From Molanna angustata (lineage: Eukaryota; Arthropoda; Insecta; Trichoptera; Molannidae), in the NCBI GenBank assembly GCA_963576475.1, contig OY754969.1, forward strand, positions 23,581,716 to 23,645,715: a DNA stretch of 64,000 nucleotides. Direction: 5' to 3'. A model generated the notes under the pieces. The model made no database searches, had not been told where the DNA came from, and was given only the letters and a program-made list of their open reading frames with translations. The position numbers were made by a program, and so were the translations under genes. Below, piece after piece: positions 36,581-47,492 of this stretch (the stretch's first letter is position 1; every line of letters starts with the position of its first letter).

Positions 36581-36868
36581 TTTTAAAATAAATAAATAAA
36601 TAAATTAGTCTTTCTCCACAATATTTGTTTTATAATAACGACAGCACGTTTTCGCCAAGGTGACATGGCATTGTCAAAGTCTAAAAGAAACTAAGGTCTA
36701 AAAGTTTCTTTTATACCTTGACAATACCAAGTCACTAAGGTCTAAAAGTTTCTTTTAGACCTTGACAATGCCAAGTCACCTTGGCGAAAACGTCCTGTCG
36801 TTATTATAAAAAAAATATTGTGGAATATTAATAATTTATTTATTTATTAATTTTAAATAAATAAATAA
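36581..36868. mobile_element. Palindromic foldback element with internal direct repeat
   Basis: The outer arms match from the AAATAAATAAATAAATTA edge through CCACAATATTTG, ACGTTTTCGCCAAGGTGAC and the GTCTAAAAG-AAACT region. Toward the centre the segment AAGGTCTAAAAGTTTCTTTT is present twice in direct orientation (36693 and 36737), so one arm is partly duplicated. No coding capacity. The AAAT-rich edges hide any target duplication. Confidence 0.83.
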
Positions 36869-37382
36869 ATATTTGTGTGTTTAAGATGTAAAAGTTATTT
36901 ATATTAAAATGTTTGAGTGGATTGTTTGATGCATATTAGTCAACTATTTCGGGAGTCAGTCAAAAGCAGCCACCACAGTTAACCCAGATATTATGTGGGA
37001 TGGAGGAATCACTAAGTATGGAACCACAATCCACCTTCCATCACTCTATTTTCGTGAAATTGCAGCGGTTATTGGGGGGGGGGGTAGTTGTTTGGTGGGG
37101 ATATGCGGTAAAAGGTAACCGACATAACATCGTCCTCGTTTTGCGGCAGGTACTACAGACCGCAAGAATTTCTGATCAAACTGGAATAATTTAATGATGG
37201 ACTCCTCTCCTCAATCGGGCAACATCGTCAATGGCAACAAACGGTTTATATTCACTCATAGACCCAAAATAAATTATGAATGAATCGTATCGTTTGTTGG
37301 GATACAAGTTTATAGAATCAAAATTCTTGCGATTTTTCATAGTATTATAACGTAATGATGTACTACAAGATATCCGTGATTA
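36869..37382. other. Non-coding DNA
   Basis: It contains a G11 run at 37074-37084. The plus frame 37000-37194 that crosses it has no domain. Confidence 0.45.
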
Positions 37383-37510
37383 CAGATGCAGAGTTGGCAT
37401 GGTGCTGGATTAGCAATCAAGTTTACGCGAGTTCAAACCCCATCGACCGATTTTGTTCGCCAATAGAACAAAAATGTACTTAAGTCTAATTTAGGGAATG
37501 TATATGATTT
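37383..37510 (+). mobile_element. SINE family 3, tRNA-derived
   Basis: Contains GTGCTGGATTAGCAATC, the B-box-like CGAGTTCAAACCCC (37429-37442), CGACCGATTTTGTTCGCC and the 3' phrase TCTAATTTAGGGAATGTATA. Shared with 42004-42165 and 46611-46735. Confidence 0.75.
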
Positions 37511-38022
37511 TTTTTGGAATTTATTCAAGGTTACATACATTTTTTTTAATAAACATAAAATCTCAAAATTATTTAACAACTACAAATCCGAAATTGTAAC
37601 ACCAATTACTGAGGTGCGTTCTTACAAAAAAAAAAATACAAAACAACGAAAATTACCAAATATGTGTACAAAAATATAAAAAATCAATTTTAATTAAGCA
37701 AATAATTAGAATGGGACAGGACAATGATAGGAATATAAAAATTATGAAAACAAAATCAATCATTGAGAAAGCATCAACATATTCTTTAAAATGCCTGAAT
37801 AATTCAAAATGCCTAAAATATGTAGGAACCTATTACAAGATCATTATTTTATAAAAAAGGGTCATAAAAGTGTTAATTTTTACAAGGATTTATGCTTTTA
37901 TTATATCTTTGTCATTCGAAAATATATAAATTGTGGGTCAAAAACAATGACGTATCTGATTTGCCTGACTTTATACATTTATTACTTAGTTTTGGAATCA
38001 AAGCGTAAACACTACCAGTGTT
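37511..38022. other. AT-rich non-coding DNA
   Basis: No recognised feature. The plus frame 37809-38030 has no supporting signal. Confidence 0.5.
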
Positions 38023-38103
38023 ATTTATAAAAATAAATTTGGTTCAATTGAACCCGGTTCAAAGTCTTATTCTGAAATTCAAATATTCTCATATAAGAAT
38101 AAA
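38023..38103. mobile_element. Solo arm of the 26-kb hairpin MITE
   Basis: Nearly identical to the left arm of 25964-26121 from TTTATAAAAATAAATTTGG to ATATAAGAATAAA. The inverted partner is absent, so the element has lost one arm or was truncated. Confidence 0.82.
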
Positions 38104-38610
38104 GTTTCATAAATATGGATTGTACCAGAGTATTTTTCGAATCAAATCACGATACAATATAGATATAATGAACTGTTTCTTTTATGTTTATGACGAATGC
38201 CAATTATTACAGCAATTTGTCATTATATGTGGCATCCATTTATGATACCAACCCATAAATGCAGGAAAGTAGAAAATAAAGAGGAAAGGCTAGGTACGTT
38301 AAACACACGAGAAGAAACGTAGGAAACATGGCGAGTATAGGCGGAAGATTCCCGCTCACCGAGTAATGATATCTGTATCATAAAGACGGTCACAAATGGA
38401 GAATTATTAAGGGCATAAAGTCAACGGCAATGGTTGCAAGACACAAAGATTTGATATATGGGAGTAACATGCAATGCCTCTAAATTACACTTACTAGGGA
38501 ATGCTGTGTGACGGCGATGCAAAAAGAAATATTTAAACCTATGTACTTCTATTTGTTAAATATACCAGAATAGGTGGGTAACTGTTTAATAAAAATATAG
38601 ACAATTGTTT
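38104..38610. other. Non-coding DNA
   Basis: No recognised feature. Confidence 0.45.
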
Positions 38611-39045
38611 TAAATCGAGATGGTATGGACACTTCATAAGGCGACCAGAGGACTACATTATACGCAGAGCGTTCGACATCCAAGTGTAAGCCAGAAGACA
38701 AGACAGACCCCTGACACCTCACCATTAGAAGAGATTTGCGGGAGGCTGACTTACGCGAAGGAGACGCAAAAGAAAGAAAGACTAAGGCCTACTGTCCACG
38801 TAAACCGCACGTCATGCGCACGCTTTCGTCAATTGAGGAATGCAAGACGAATGCTTGCATCTTGCATAGAAACATCAAAATTGTGTCCGCGGAGCGGCAG
38901 CGTCGCGTTAGCCGCACGTCATGCATTCGTCAGGCAGTGCGAGCAGCAGCGTGGAGGACAAGGCGTGGAGGACAGGCCTTAGCGAATGAGGACAAGGAGG
39001 GTCGACCTCACACAATGGGAAGAAATGGCCAGGATGAAGAAGAAA
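38611..39045 (+). pseudogene. LINE C-terminal coding relic split by a MITE
   Basis: The plus strand reads SRWYGHFIRRPEDYIIRRAF near 38613-38675, a standard LINE tail motif. After frameshifts it gives a D-L-R-E-A-D-L-R-E-G-D-A-K peptide up to about 38775. Beyond the MITE at 38785-38979 the LINE resumes with NEDKEGRPHTMG-R and a CAGGATGAAGAAGAAAAGAA tail, as in other lepidopteran LINE ends. Multiple stops show it is dead. The element is 5'-truncated. Confidence 0.7.
38785..38979. mobile_element. GC-rich MITE inserted in a LINE relic
   Basis: A ~195-bp block flanked by TA. It begins AGGCCTACTGTCCACG and ends with the near inverted complement CGTGGAGGACAGGCCT. It is far richer in G+C than its surroundings and holds CCGCACGTCATGC twice in direct orientation (38805-38817 and 38919-38931). 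LINE homology resumes on both sides, so the borders are well placed. TA at both ends suggests a 2-bp duplication (Tc1/mariner-like), though TTA/TAA types cannot be excluded. Confidence 0.72.
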
Positions 39046-39231
39046 AGAATATGTATTACAAATTAATGAAACGGAAATAAGCATTATATGAGCGCTAAAA
39101 ACAGAAATATTGATGGAGAAAAAAATATTCCATCTGTAAGTTTTATCATAATTTAACGAAAGTTTCAATCACAAAACAAGATAAATATATTCGAACCATG
39201 ATGATGATAATAATAATAATGAACACTTCCT

Positions 39232-39415
39232 TGCACCCTGCGCAAGTGGCGAGTTTATTGCAGTATGGCAATTTCTTCCAAATAACCAGTGTTTCCAGCC
39301 CAGAGAAGCAATATTTGCGTGAGAAATGAATTTAAATAAATTTCTCCTCTGCTGGGAATCGAACCCAGGACGCCCGCACAGAAACTGAACTGCTTACCAA
39401 CTGTGCCACGGCGAT
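39232..39415 (-). mobile_element. SINE family 2, tRNA-derived
   Basis: Minus strand: the head GCCGTGGCACAGTTGGTAAG, then the B box CTGGGTTCGATTCCCAG (39352-39368), then GCAGAGGAGAAATTT and CTTCTCTGGGCTGG, ending in a TTATTATTATTA tail at 39222-39236. It sits between GAT and TAA trinucleotide runs. Confidence 0.85.
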
Positions 39416-39554
39416 GATGATGATGTTTTTATGGAAAATAGATGGAATTACATCGGTATATTGGTCGCTAAATAGATTCGAAATGATGATAATTATTCGA
39501 GATGGTCATAAAAAATACAAAGAAGTATTCCCACAAGTCAGTGGTCGATATGAC

Positions 39555-39660
39555 ACATCATAGTTTTCACAGTATTGGCATTCCAAAATGTGGGTTAACC
39601 AGCGATATATTTGCGGGTGTGCAATACCTTATAAAAGGAATCACGAAACATGCGTGCGTG
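39555..39660 (-). mobile_element. RTE-tailed short repeat, partial
   Basis: Shares GGCATTCCAAAATGTGGG, TTAACCAGCGA, GCGGGTGTGCAATACCTTAT and AAAAGGAATCACG with the 57.7 and 61.7-kb copies. The terminal ATACCATCAC has decayed. Confidence 0.6.
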
Positions 39661-41751
39661 TAGGAGAACATTAAAAGTTTAAAAACAACAGAATGCTGAT
39701 GTTGAATGTTGTCAATAGATGCTACGAAACGCTTAAAAACAACGAGGGATATTGAAAGAAATAACTGGAAGATTAAAGAAATCTGAAGATGCCAACGTAA
39801 AATAAAACAATCTGCGAACACGCACCGAGTTGAAGGAATTCGATGGTCTAGATATGGCCGCCGGTGATTTCTTTTTTTTAAGTTTTATTGCCGTTTCCGA
39901 CAAACGGGAAAACCCAAAAGTGGGAACGAACTGATTTACGGACCTGACTTCCTCAGTTGTGATATGATTGCGTGATAGTCTGGCTTTGGCTCCCATTTCG
40001 GTGGTAGCCATTCAAAACCTGGTGCCACACACTGATGTTAACAAGATGTTGACGTTTAAAATCGGTTTGTTTCGTGTTAGACGGCAGTAAGGGCTAGGAG
40101 ATATAAGGAAACTCGCTTAATAGATTCATTGCGAGATGGTAGAATACAATTCAAACCCCCACCCTCGTTCGATGGAGAGCGACACCCGATGCCGTGATTG
40201 TTATGGTACAAATCACACCGATTTCTGTATGAGTATACAAGATCACACGGAATTTTTATATCAAGCGAACAAGTATATTAGCATATTTTTTGTCCCTTTT
40301 TAAATTTATTTGGAACGTCCAAATGCATAAAGGGTTCTAAGACTAAAAAATAAGGCAATCCATTGAATGATTCATGTATTTTTTGATTAACACAACAAGG
40401 AATTTACATAGACATATACCTACATTGAAAGGGTATACATAATAATATCATTTAAATCGATTAACTATTTAATTCACAATTTCGTAAGAATTAAATCTTC
40501 AATTTGATAAAACAAATAATTAAAGAATACACTATGTAAATAATCAGTGCAATTACTTTGATACTTATATTATTTAACCTCTGAAATCCTATGTACCTAA
40601 TTGGGTTATTTATACAACGCCGTTATCTTGAGAAAAATAATATTTATGTTAAAGTGAAATGTTTTAATTATTAGTAAAAGAAAAATGTGTAAGTAAAACC
40701 TCTTACTACAGAAAGAGCCATGCTCAATGAACATACCTATTCATAATTATTGTGGAATTGGTATACGAAAATGTGAACGAAATACGTTACGCAAAATACT
40801 TAAATAAATATAGTATATTTAAATTTATTTCGAATATTTATCCCAAACACCCACGAAACATTTCGTAACAAAACAAACAATTATATTATCATTAAGTTTA
40901 AAATTTTATAAAATAACCAGGTTGTTATACATAAAAAAACAATAACATTATTCATCCTCACTGTGGTTTCTATATCTATAATTGTAAAATTTTACAAATT
41001 AAACTTGTTAATACAAAACGATATTACGTGGCTGTATAGTTTTTAGCATCCCCATGGATATTGAAAGTTGTTCCTTAATATAATAAAATATTAGTAAACA
41101 AGAGTGCCAAAAAATAGAAGCAATTAATTTGGTTGTTACAGGTTCGGTAACATTCAAATACGTAATAATATCGTTAATATAGGCTCGTCTGTAACCAGAT
41201 TCCATTAAAGGCGAGGGATAAGCCCTTTTGTTTAATTGGGTTCATAGGGGATTAATCCAATTAAAATATTTCAATAATAAAAATATATAAAACTAAGGTC
41301 ACAGCAAACTGAGCGGCTAACAAGACATTCGAAACATAAAATAATGGAAAATACGCGATAAGTTAAAGTAAGGTCAATTTAATCGATGAAACCACGAGAT
41401 TTTATGAAAAAACTACTAATTTATCTGATAACACACTACTAATAGCGTGTCTACTGGTCGATTTAAGTCAAATCACCACCGCTATGACTCGTTCAGAAAA
41501 TTGTACTGATCTGTTGCAGAATACAGTTAAATTCCTAAAAGAACACTTCGAGTGCTTACACAATACAATACTGAAAAACTCAGAAACGATACATCTCTAA
41601 GTACAGAATTGAAGGGGGCACAACAGCGTCGGCCGCCCCCCCCCCCCCTTTACTGCCTTGGCCCTTAGAGCCGCGACCTAGGCCCAAGAAACAATTCAGG
41701 ATCTAAAACTTGCTATCGCAAGAAAACATAAAGACTAATACTGTAAAGAAA
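39661..41751. other. Non-coding DNA, no recognised feature
   Basis: Two mixed-composition patches (39830-40020 and 40070-40200) hold a minus frame 39733-40011 with no domain. A C13 run lies at 41636-41648. The rest is AT-rich. Confidence 0.45.
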
Positions 41752-41967
41752 CATAACCGCTGTGGCACAGTTGAGTTGGTAAGCCTTTTGGTTTCTGTGT
41801 GGGCGTCCTGGGTTCGATCACAGCAGAGGAGAAAATTATTTAAATACATATCTCACGCTTATATTGCTTCTCTGGGCTGGAAACACTGGTTAGTTGGAAG
41901 AACTTACCATGTGGCAATAAACACGACACTTGCGCAGGGTGCAAGTGTTCATTATTATTATTATGAA
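41752..41967 (+). mobile_element. SINE family 2, tRNA-derived, near full length
   Basis: Head CCGCTGTGGCACAGTTGAG with A-box-like GAGTTGGTAAG, B box TGGGTTCGATCACAGC (41810-41825), body GAGGAGAAAATT, TTGCTTCTCTGGGCTGG and CACTGGTTAGTTGG, then GCGCAGGGTGCAAGTG and an ATT tandem tail (41949-41965). It is the best copy to define the family (about 215 bp). The plus frame 41710-41982 that covers it is not a gene. Confidence 0.86.
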
Positions 41968-42003
41968 GAACTTCTACATTGAAAAGAATTTGTATAGTTT
42001 AGA

Positions 42004-42165
42004 TGGGACGCGGCACAGCGGTTAGCGCGCTGGATTAGTAATCCAGTGGTTGTGAGCTCAAATTCTGCAACGATCGATTTTGTCCATCTATGTATAGGTG
42101 AACAAAACAAGCATTTATGCTTAAGTAAAAAAAAGCTTTTGATTGAATTCATGTCTGCAATAAAA
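42004..42165 (+). mobile_element. SINE family 3, tRNA-derived
   Basis: Head GCGGCACAGCGGTTAGCGCG fits an A box, CTGGATTAGTAATCCAG forms an anticodon-like stem and loop, and TGAGCTCAAATTC replaces a B box. CGATCGATTTTGTCCATC and the ATTTATGCTTAAGT 3' part follow. The head looks tRNA-derived, but the degenerate B box and the attached body rule out a working tRNA gene. Confidence 0.8.
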
Positions 42166-43454
42166 ATATAGTATTAAGGGACTGAATAATTCTGGTCCTA
42201 AGAAGAAGAGAAATAGAAAGGTAACAAAAACTTGCCGTGAACTTACTGAATGTTAAGATAAAAGTGTAGGTACTAGGTATATTTGTGACAGATCACAGAT
42301 CTCAAAGGCTTTGAATATTACGGGAAATATAAAGCACACTTACTATAGGATGTAACTATCTTAAATGGTTGTACAATATGAATGTAAGTGGGTAAACATA
42401 ATAAGATTTGCGATCTCTCTACTCTTGGGCGCAGTCAACATGAATTATATAACATGAGCCACCCTGTATACATTGCATAGTGTGTGAATACGTAAACATG
42501 GGAAATGGGTAAGTAGGTACACCGCAGAGGTAACGGGTGTTCAGAAACACTTTCAATTTAATTATTTAGGTCTGATAATAACAAATATTTAACTGATTAA
42601 AAAATGCACGAAACAAACGTGTAAAAATGTTTGGATAGGTATGCAACTAGGTTATTTTTAACTAAGTTATTTTTTTGGTATAAAAATAATTTGGGGTTAT
42701 TAATATTGAATTATATGCACTGTACAAATAAATATGATTTTTTGTGAAATAAATGTGTCAACGTTGATTGTCAAAAATGGTATGTTCATTTCGAAATTGT
42801 AAGCAGAAAATAGCATTTTTTTATCTTACAGGAGGGTAGTAGGTATACTGGGTACTTATAACCTTAATTTGAGTCACATACTCATTCATCCCAAAAATAT
42901 ATTACAAGAACTGATGGTATAATGAAATTATTTTAGTCGCTCCAAGTCTTAATAAGCGTTGTCATCGTGATACTTATAGGCTTTCATATTTCAAGATAAT
43001 GTTGCCTTAATATCTTTAAATAATAAGGAAATTCCCGCCAAAAGACGACAGGACCTCCAGAGTGGGAGAGAAGCTGAAAGGGAATGGAGGGAGAAATCAT
43101 TCCACCTGCTATCCAACAAGAGCTTCATACACTATAGCGATTATTTATAACACTGACGCACTTTTGACTAACGCGACACAAAATGGTTTTTTATTTGACT
43201 TCATCGTTATGATTACATCGTATAAGATTTTTAATATGCCGCACCATACCTCTTTAACAATGCCCTTTTATAAAAATCTGAAATTACCAGAAGTATCATT
43301 GGTGTTTTTGGTTTTGATTTACCATATTTTTCGATTGCTCATTGATAATATAATTTCTAAAAGAAGTATTGCGTGAGATTTTTTCTTAAGATATTATAAT
43401 ATAGGTACTACGAATAGAACTTAGTATGCCGTCATAGAAATCGAACGACTTAAC
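42166..43454. other. AT-rich non-coding DNA
   Basis: No gene recognised. The plus frame 43062-43376 (104 codons) shows no domain. Confidence 0.5.
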
Positions 43455-43556
43455 ACTTTAGAACGGAGAATGGCGTATATAAGAATTAAAAACTTCCCTA
43501 ACGGGAATCTAATCCGGCACCTTTAACGGATATCCAGGCAACTGAGCCATGAAGAC
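43455..43556 (-). mobile_element. SINE family 1, degraded head
   Basis: Minus strand CATGGCTCAGTTGCC (A-box side) and GGTGCCGGATTAGATTCCCG (B-box side) match the family 1 head at 31.6 kb. The body is only weakly recognisable. Confidence 0.6.
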
Positions 43557-44994
43557 TTATATTTTTTGATGTTGTTTGTCATTATATTTTTTAAGTTTAG
43601 GTACGTGAGTTTGAGTCGGTGTATTCAGCTTAAAAATACAGGAATTCAAAGGAAACCCCTCAAATATCCCCTCTACTCATCCCCTTCTCTCCTTCCTCCC
43701 TTACGAAAGCCCTTTCAATAGACGATTAAAATTTCCAAACGATATTTTCAAGGTGCGTAGACAACGCGAAGTGTGTCTTGTAATAAGATTCCGGTTGGGA
43801 AAAGTTTTTTTATGGAAGATAAAGTTTTTATTATTCCATACATATTCATAATAATTTACCTTGACATTTTGAAGTGAAAGATCATGGAACTTTCATAAAT
43901 ACAATATCACCATCTTTTATGTGTGTTGCTTTTTTTATTTATATACATGCATTATGAAAATATTAAATGAGTGAAAAACATAGATCAGTAAAATCGAAAA
44001 AATCTATTTGACTCACATGGCGTATTAGATTAAGTATTATTTTCACTAAAACAATCAAAACATTGAAAATAGATATGAAATGCAAAATGTAGTAATACTA
44101 CACATTTTTTACACAAGTATGCCATATTTTTTTCCACAAAATATTTTTGAATGGTTGGGGAAAAAAAGGAAAGACATGTTTTTCCGTGATAAAAAATACA
44201 TAATTACTGAAAAGGTTGAAGATATTGAAGAATTGAAGTCTTTGAGTACCTATAGACTTTTCAGAATAGGCACCCAAGCAATACAATATCTGAAGTGTTT
44301 AAAATTAAAAGAAACAAATATTTTTTGTATTCAAGCGAAACTTTCTAAGTATGTTTTAAATATGTGTATATAACTTTTTCCTGGCATATTTATGCAACAC
44401 ATTTTAGAAGAAAAGACACCCATAAACATTTACTTCCATACAAAAAGGGCCTTTTATATCCTCGTTCCATGACGATTTCATTTCATCACAACTGCCGCCG
44501 ATTATACGTTACATAATTAATATTCGAGAAAACACTGGTAACAGTTTAATTTTTAATAACGTCACAGAACCAACGGCATAATTTGTAAACTCACAAAGCG
44601 AGGGGGGGATAGAGCGATGGTTTGCGACCCGGAGCCTCTGGAATATTAAATTGCCCTTACAATGTGGTGACTAAATTTCCAAAATTACCACCAGGGAAAC
44701 TCACTAATGCTGAAAAGTGTTTTCAAATGGACGACCAGAAATTTGAATTCCTACACTAATCGTAAAGAATCCTCCGGGCAAACATATTGCTCAGACGTCA
44801 CACTTTGAAACAATATGAGAAGTTAGACGATGGACAATTATTTATGAAAATCCACGAAAAACAAAACAGTGCTATTGTTAAAAAGTCCTTGAATCATGCA
44901 GGGCTACTCATTAAGTTGATTACAGTAAAAATAAGATCAGCTTCAGATTTTAGCAATCTTTGAGGCTAAATTAATAGAATACTAATATTAATTT
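43557..44994. other. Non-coding DNA with an unassigned ORF
   Basis: The plus frame 44080-44373 (97 codons, lysine-rich) is among the longer unexplained frames. It has no domain I recognise and no clear splice context, and it could be chance. A GC-richer patch lies at 44585-44720. Confidence 0.4.
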
Positions 44995-45215
44995 ATACAG
45001 CAAATAATTACTGTTTGCTAGTTAAATATTGTGAAATGTCAAGTTGAACCGTTGTTAAACTACCCCCTTCGCCGGTTCAATTTGCCATTTGAGTTGAACC
45101 ACGGTTCAACTCTTGATGCATGTTTACAAAATAAGAAAATTTATCAAATCGAACCACGATTTGATTAATTTTCTTATCAAATAATCGAACTATATTTATA
45201 AACGTTTATAAATAA
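44995..45215. repeat. Inverted-repeat-rich region
   Basis: AGTTGAACCGT (about 45041) and ACGGTTCAACT (about 45103) are inverted. AAATCGAACCACGATTTGATT is itself partly palindromic. A perfect 22-bp palindrome centred at about 45203 includes TTATAAACGTTTATAA. The TTATTTATAAA motif recalls the edge of the hairpin MITE at 26 and 38 kb; it may be a decayed relative. Confidence 0.45.
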
Positions 45216-45904
45216 CCACTTTAAACATGTAAAAAGCAAACTTTGAAAAAATTACAGGTTTTGGACTGGTTTACATGATAATATCCTCGTGGGATGAAAT
45301 AGCTACAAACCACAGAGTAAGGAATTAATAGATTATAAGTCTGTGCTATAGACACAATAAATTTAATATAAGTGTAAATATAATTCGTACTCATACATTT
45401 TTTTCTATTCTAAATGTGTTATTATGAACGACATCCATGAGAAATTTCGGCAATAATAACATCTTTTTAAAAAATAATCACCATTCATTGTGCGTAGATT
45501 TCATTTAACCCCGATGTAATTTGAGTCACATACAATAATTTGTATGAGGTCACAGTAGGAAAGATGATACGAGCCGAGCAGAGCCTGGCAGTAATATCAA
45601 TTTATTCAGGTTGGGAATTCTAACAAAGAGTGGAGAGAAGACGGTATGGTTAGGTACAATAGTAGGTGCTCTTATAAACCGCTCAATCGTCATGTCATGC
45701 CGAGTATTTCATACGACAATGGAGCAAGATATTGAGGTCGCGAATATAATGCGAGTTTTATCTGCGATCAATACCGTGGCTGCTGTCGAGATGGACTGAT
45801 AATAATATACCGACCTACTACAGTCATTATATAAGTGTGAGATCCTCGACACAGCCAAGAGGATCAACAGAAACTAAGGTGTGAACTTGGATTGATATCA
45901 TATA
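45216..45904. other. Non-coding DNA
   Basis: No gene recognised. The plus frame 45611-45799 shows no domain. Confidence 0.45.
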
Positions 45905-45990
45905 TGGAGATAGTATGTATAGTTGAAGAATACGTACCAAATTATAAAATATTTTGTTTTCTATACAAAACATGTAGCTATGTATTTACG
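45905..45990 (+). repeat. Fragment of the composite repeat
   Basis: GAAGAATACGTACCAAA and TTTTCTATACAAAACATGTA match the first ~150 bases of the composite repeats at 49193 and 52297. Confidence 0.65.
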
Positions 45991-46377
45991 CCTGGGTATT
46001 GGTGGCTTTGGCAGATAACAGGTTGATAAAGTTTAGACAAAGCATGATTTTTTTATAAACAATTTTTACAAAATACTATTAGATATCACGACTCTTACGG
46101 TTTGTGGAAACCTCCCGATAAATCTCTTTAAAGTTTAACAAATCGAAATTATACGCACGTTGTGTGCCATTCATGTTGCGTTCCCAGCAAACGACAGGCG
46201 CAGTGAATATAACCGTCACTCGAACTCTCTTAATTAATTATATGTACCTACCAAAAGAAGAGTTAGAAAATGAAGTAATAGGATAATGAAATAATTTATT
46301 CAAAAATCGATACAAAATTACAAAATAATATTATAATAAAATAAATTCCTATATAGTAGTTCACATCGACATTCTAT

Positions 46378-46600
46378 TTATTCATTCATACATAACATCA
46401 CGGTGTGAGGTAACCAGTGACAGGTATGCGGGTGTGCATAAACATATAAAAGGAAACCACCAATTTCGTCTCAACTAAACAGGCATTACATTCAGAATTG
46501 ATGGTAAATTTCATTGTTGAACATTATGAGATGTAATTGTTGCCTGTTGAATTTTCGATTACCCGGCTCTTACGGGAGATCAGAAAACGATATTAATCGA
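46378..46600 (-). mobile_element. RTE-tailed short repeat
   Basis: Starts at the 3' terminus with ATTCATTCATAC-ATAACATCACGG and GTGAGGTAACCAGTGACAGG. It then runs through TGTGCATAAACATATAAAAG, ATGAGATGTAATTGTTGCC and CGATTACCCGGCTCTTACGG. It is directly followed by a SINE family 3 copy. Confidence 0.75.
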
Positions 46601-46610
46601 AGAGTTTAAA

Positions 46611-46735
46611 TAGGTCGATGGCAGAGCGGTTAGCGCGCTAGTAATACAGTGGGCGCGAGTTCGAATCCTGCCTCGACCAATTTCGTTCAGCTATAGCACA
46701 AACATTCATGCTTAATTTAGGGAATGTAGGAAGAT
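46611..46735 (+). mobile_element. SINE family 3, tRNA-derived
   Basis: GGCAGAGCGGTTAGCGCGCT (A box), CGAGTTCGAATCCTG (exact B box core, 46655-46669), CTCGACCAATTTCGTTC and the AATTTAGGGAATGTAGG 3' part. It is the best family 3 copy for the promoter boxes. Confidence 0.82.
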
Positions 46736-46859
46736 GTATATACACTAGTTTAAAAACGAGATATGATTGAATGCCGGTTCTACACAGTAAACTGATAACT
46801 ATTAGGTAAATAACGAGACTGTAATGAAACGGGATAAACAATTTTTATTTAATGCGCAA

Positions 46860-47130
46860 TAAATATGTCCCAACATCGCACCACGTCCGTCCAGCGGCAA
46901 TTTTTTTCAGAGTTCAAAATACTTGTGAGAGTCGCGCGAGGAAATTTAAGTACAGAGCGTGTTTCACGTTTGAAATTTTCACTCAGGTGAAATAAAAAAG
47001 ACATTACGATCTCGGATGAGTGCTTGTAAATTCTCTGTAATTAGTGTCAGCGGATTTTCGCCCGCTTTGAACGTCACGTCGAGGCCTCGCGCCGTAAAAA
47101 TGGGCTCATATTAAGGAAAGAAAGGAGGAG
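46860..47130. other. CpG-rich unique block, candidate regulatory DNA
   Basis: CpG-rich sequence such as GCACCACGTCCGTCCAGCGG (46876), GAGAGTCGCGCGAGG (46926) and GTCGAGGCCTCGCGCCG (47079) stands out against AT-rich flanks. It matches no repeat in the window and has no long frame. It could be a conserved enhancer, a promoter or a decayed exon. Confidence 0.3.
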
Positions 47131-47359
47131 TGAGCCAGGAATAAATTTACTTGTCGGCCATCAGACGAAAGACAAAAAAAACAACACGAAAAAAAAACAC
47201 ATCCGTGGATGATGTGTAAGAAGGAACAATCCGCCGGCTAATTATGCCACCATATATCAAACACCTATGCCACACAAAGAATTTATTTCTGTATGTTATT
47301 TATTTAAGAACTGCATTTCCATCAAACAGATACATTGCAAGAAAATATATACAAAATGT

Positions 47360-47412
47360 GTTAATGTTTCTTTCTGACTGCAGATCCCGCGTTCGATTCC
47401 TGGTTGAGAAAG
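47360..47412 (+). mobile_element. SINE family 1, left part (split by MITE)
   Basis: CTGACTGCAGATCCCGCGTT-CGATTCCTGG and a TTGAGA match the B-box region and GGTGGAGA of family 1. The SINE resumes at about 48148 with TTTTTAATTGAGTTTTTAGT and CTGGATCTGTAAGACG. Confidence 0.78.
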
Positions 47413-47415
47413 CAG

Positions 47416-47492
47416 GGGGGGCAAGTCTGGTCCAACCGGCGAAATCAAAACCCTCACGATTACCCATATCATGGATATAAATATTATATGGA
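47416..47492. mobile_element. Foldback MITE copy 2, left arm
   Basis: GGGGGGCAAGTCTGGTCCAA through TACCCATATCATGGATATAA and TATGGAGTTCT matches the left arm of the MITE at 18731-18914. The right arm is at 48064-48146. Confidence 0.85.

Noticed and set aside
44080..44373. Plus ORF of 97 codons as a small gene
   Set aside because: Protein-like composition but AT-driven codons, no recognised domain and no flanking signals. Kept only as a note in the regional entry.
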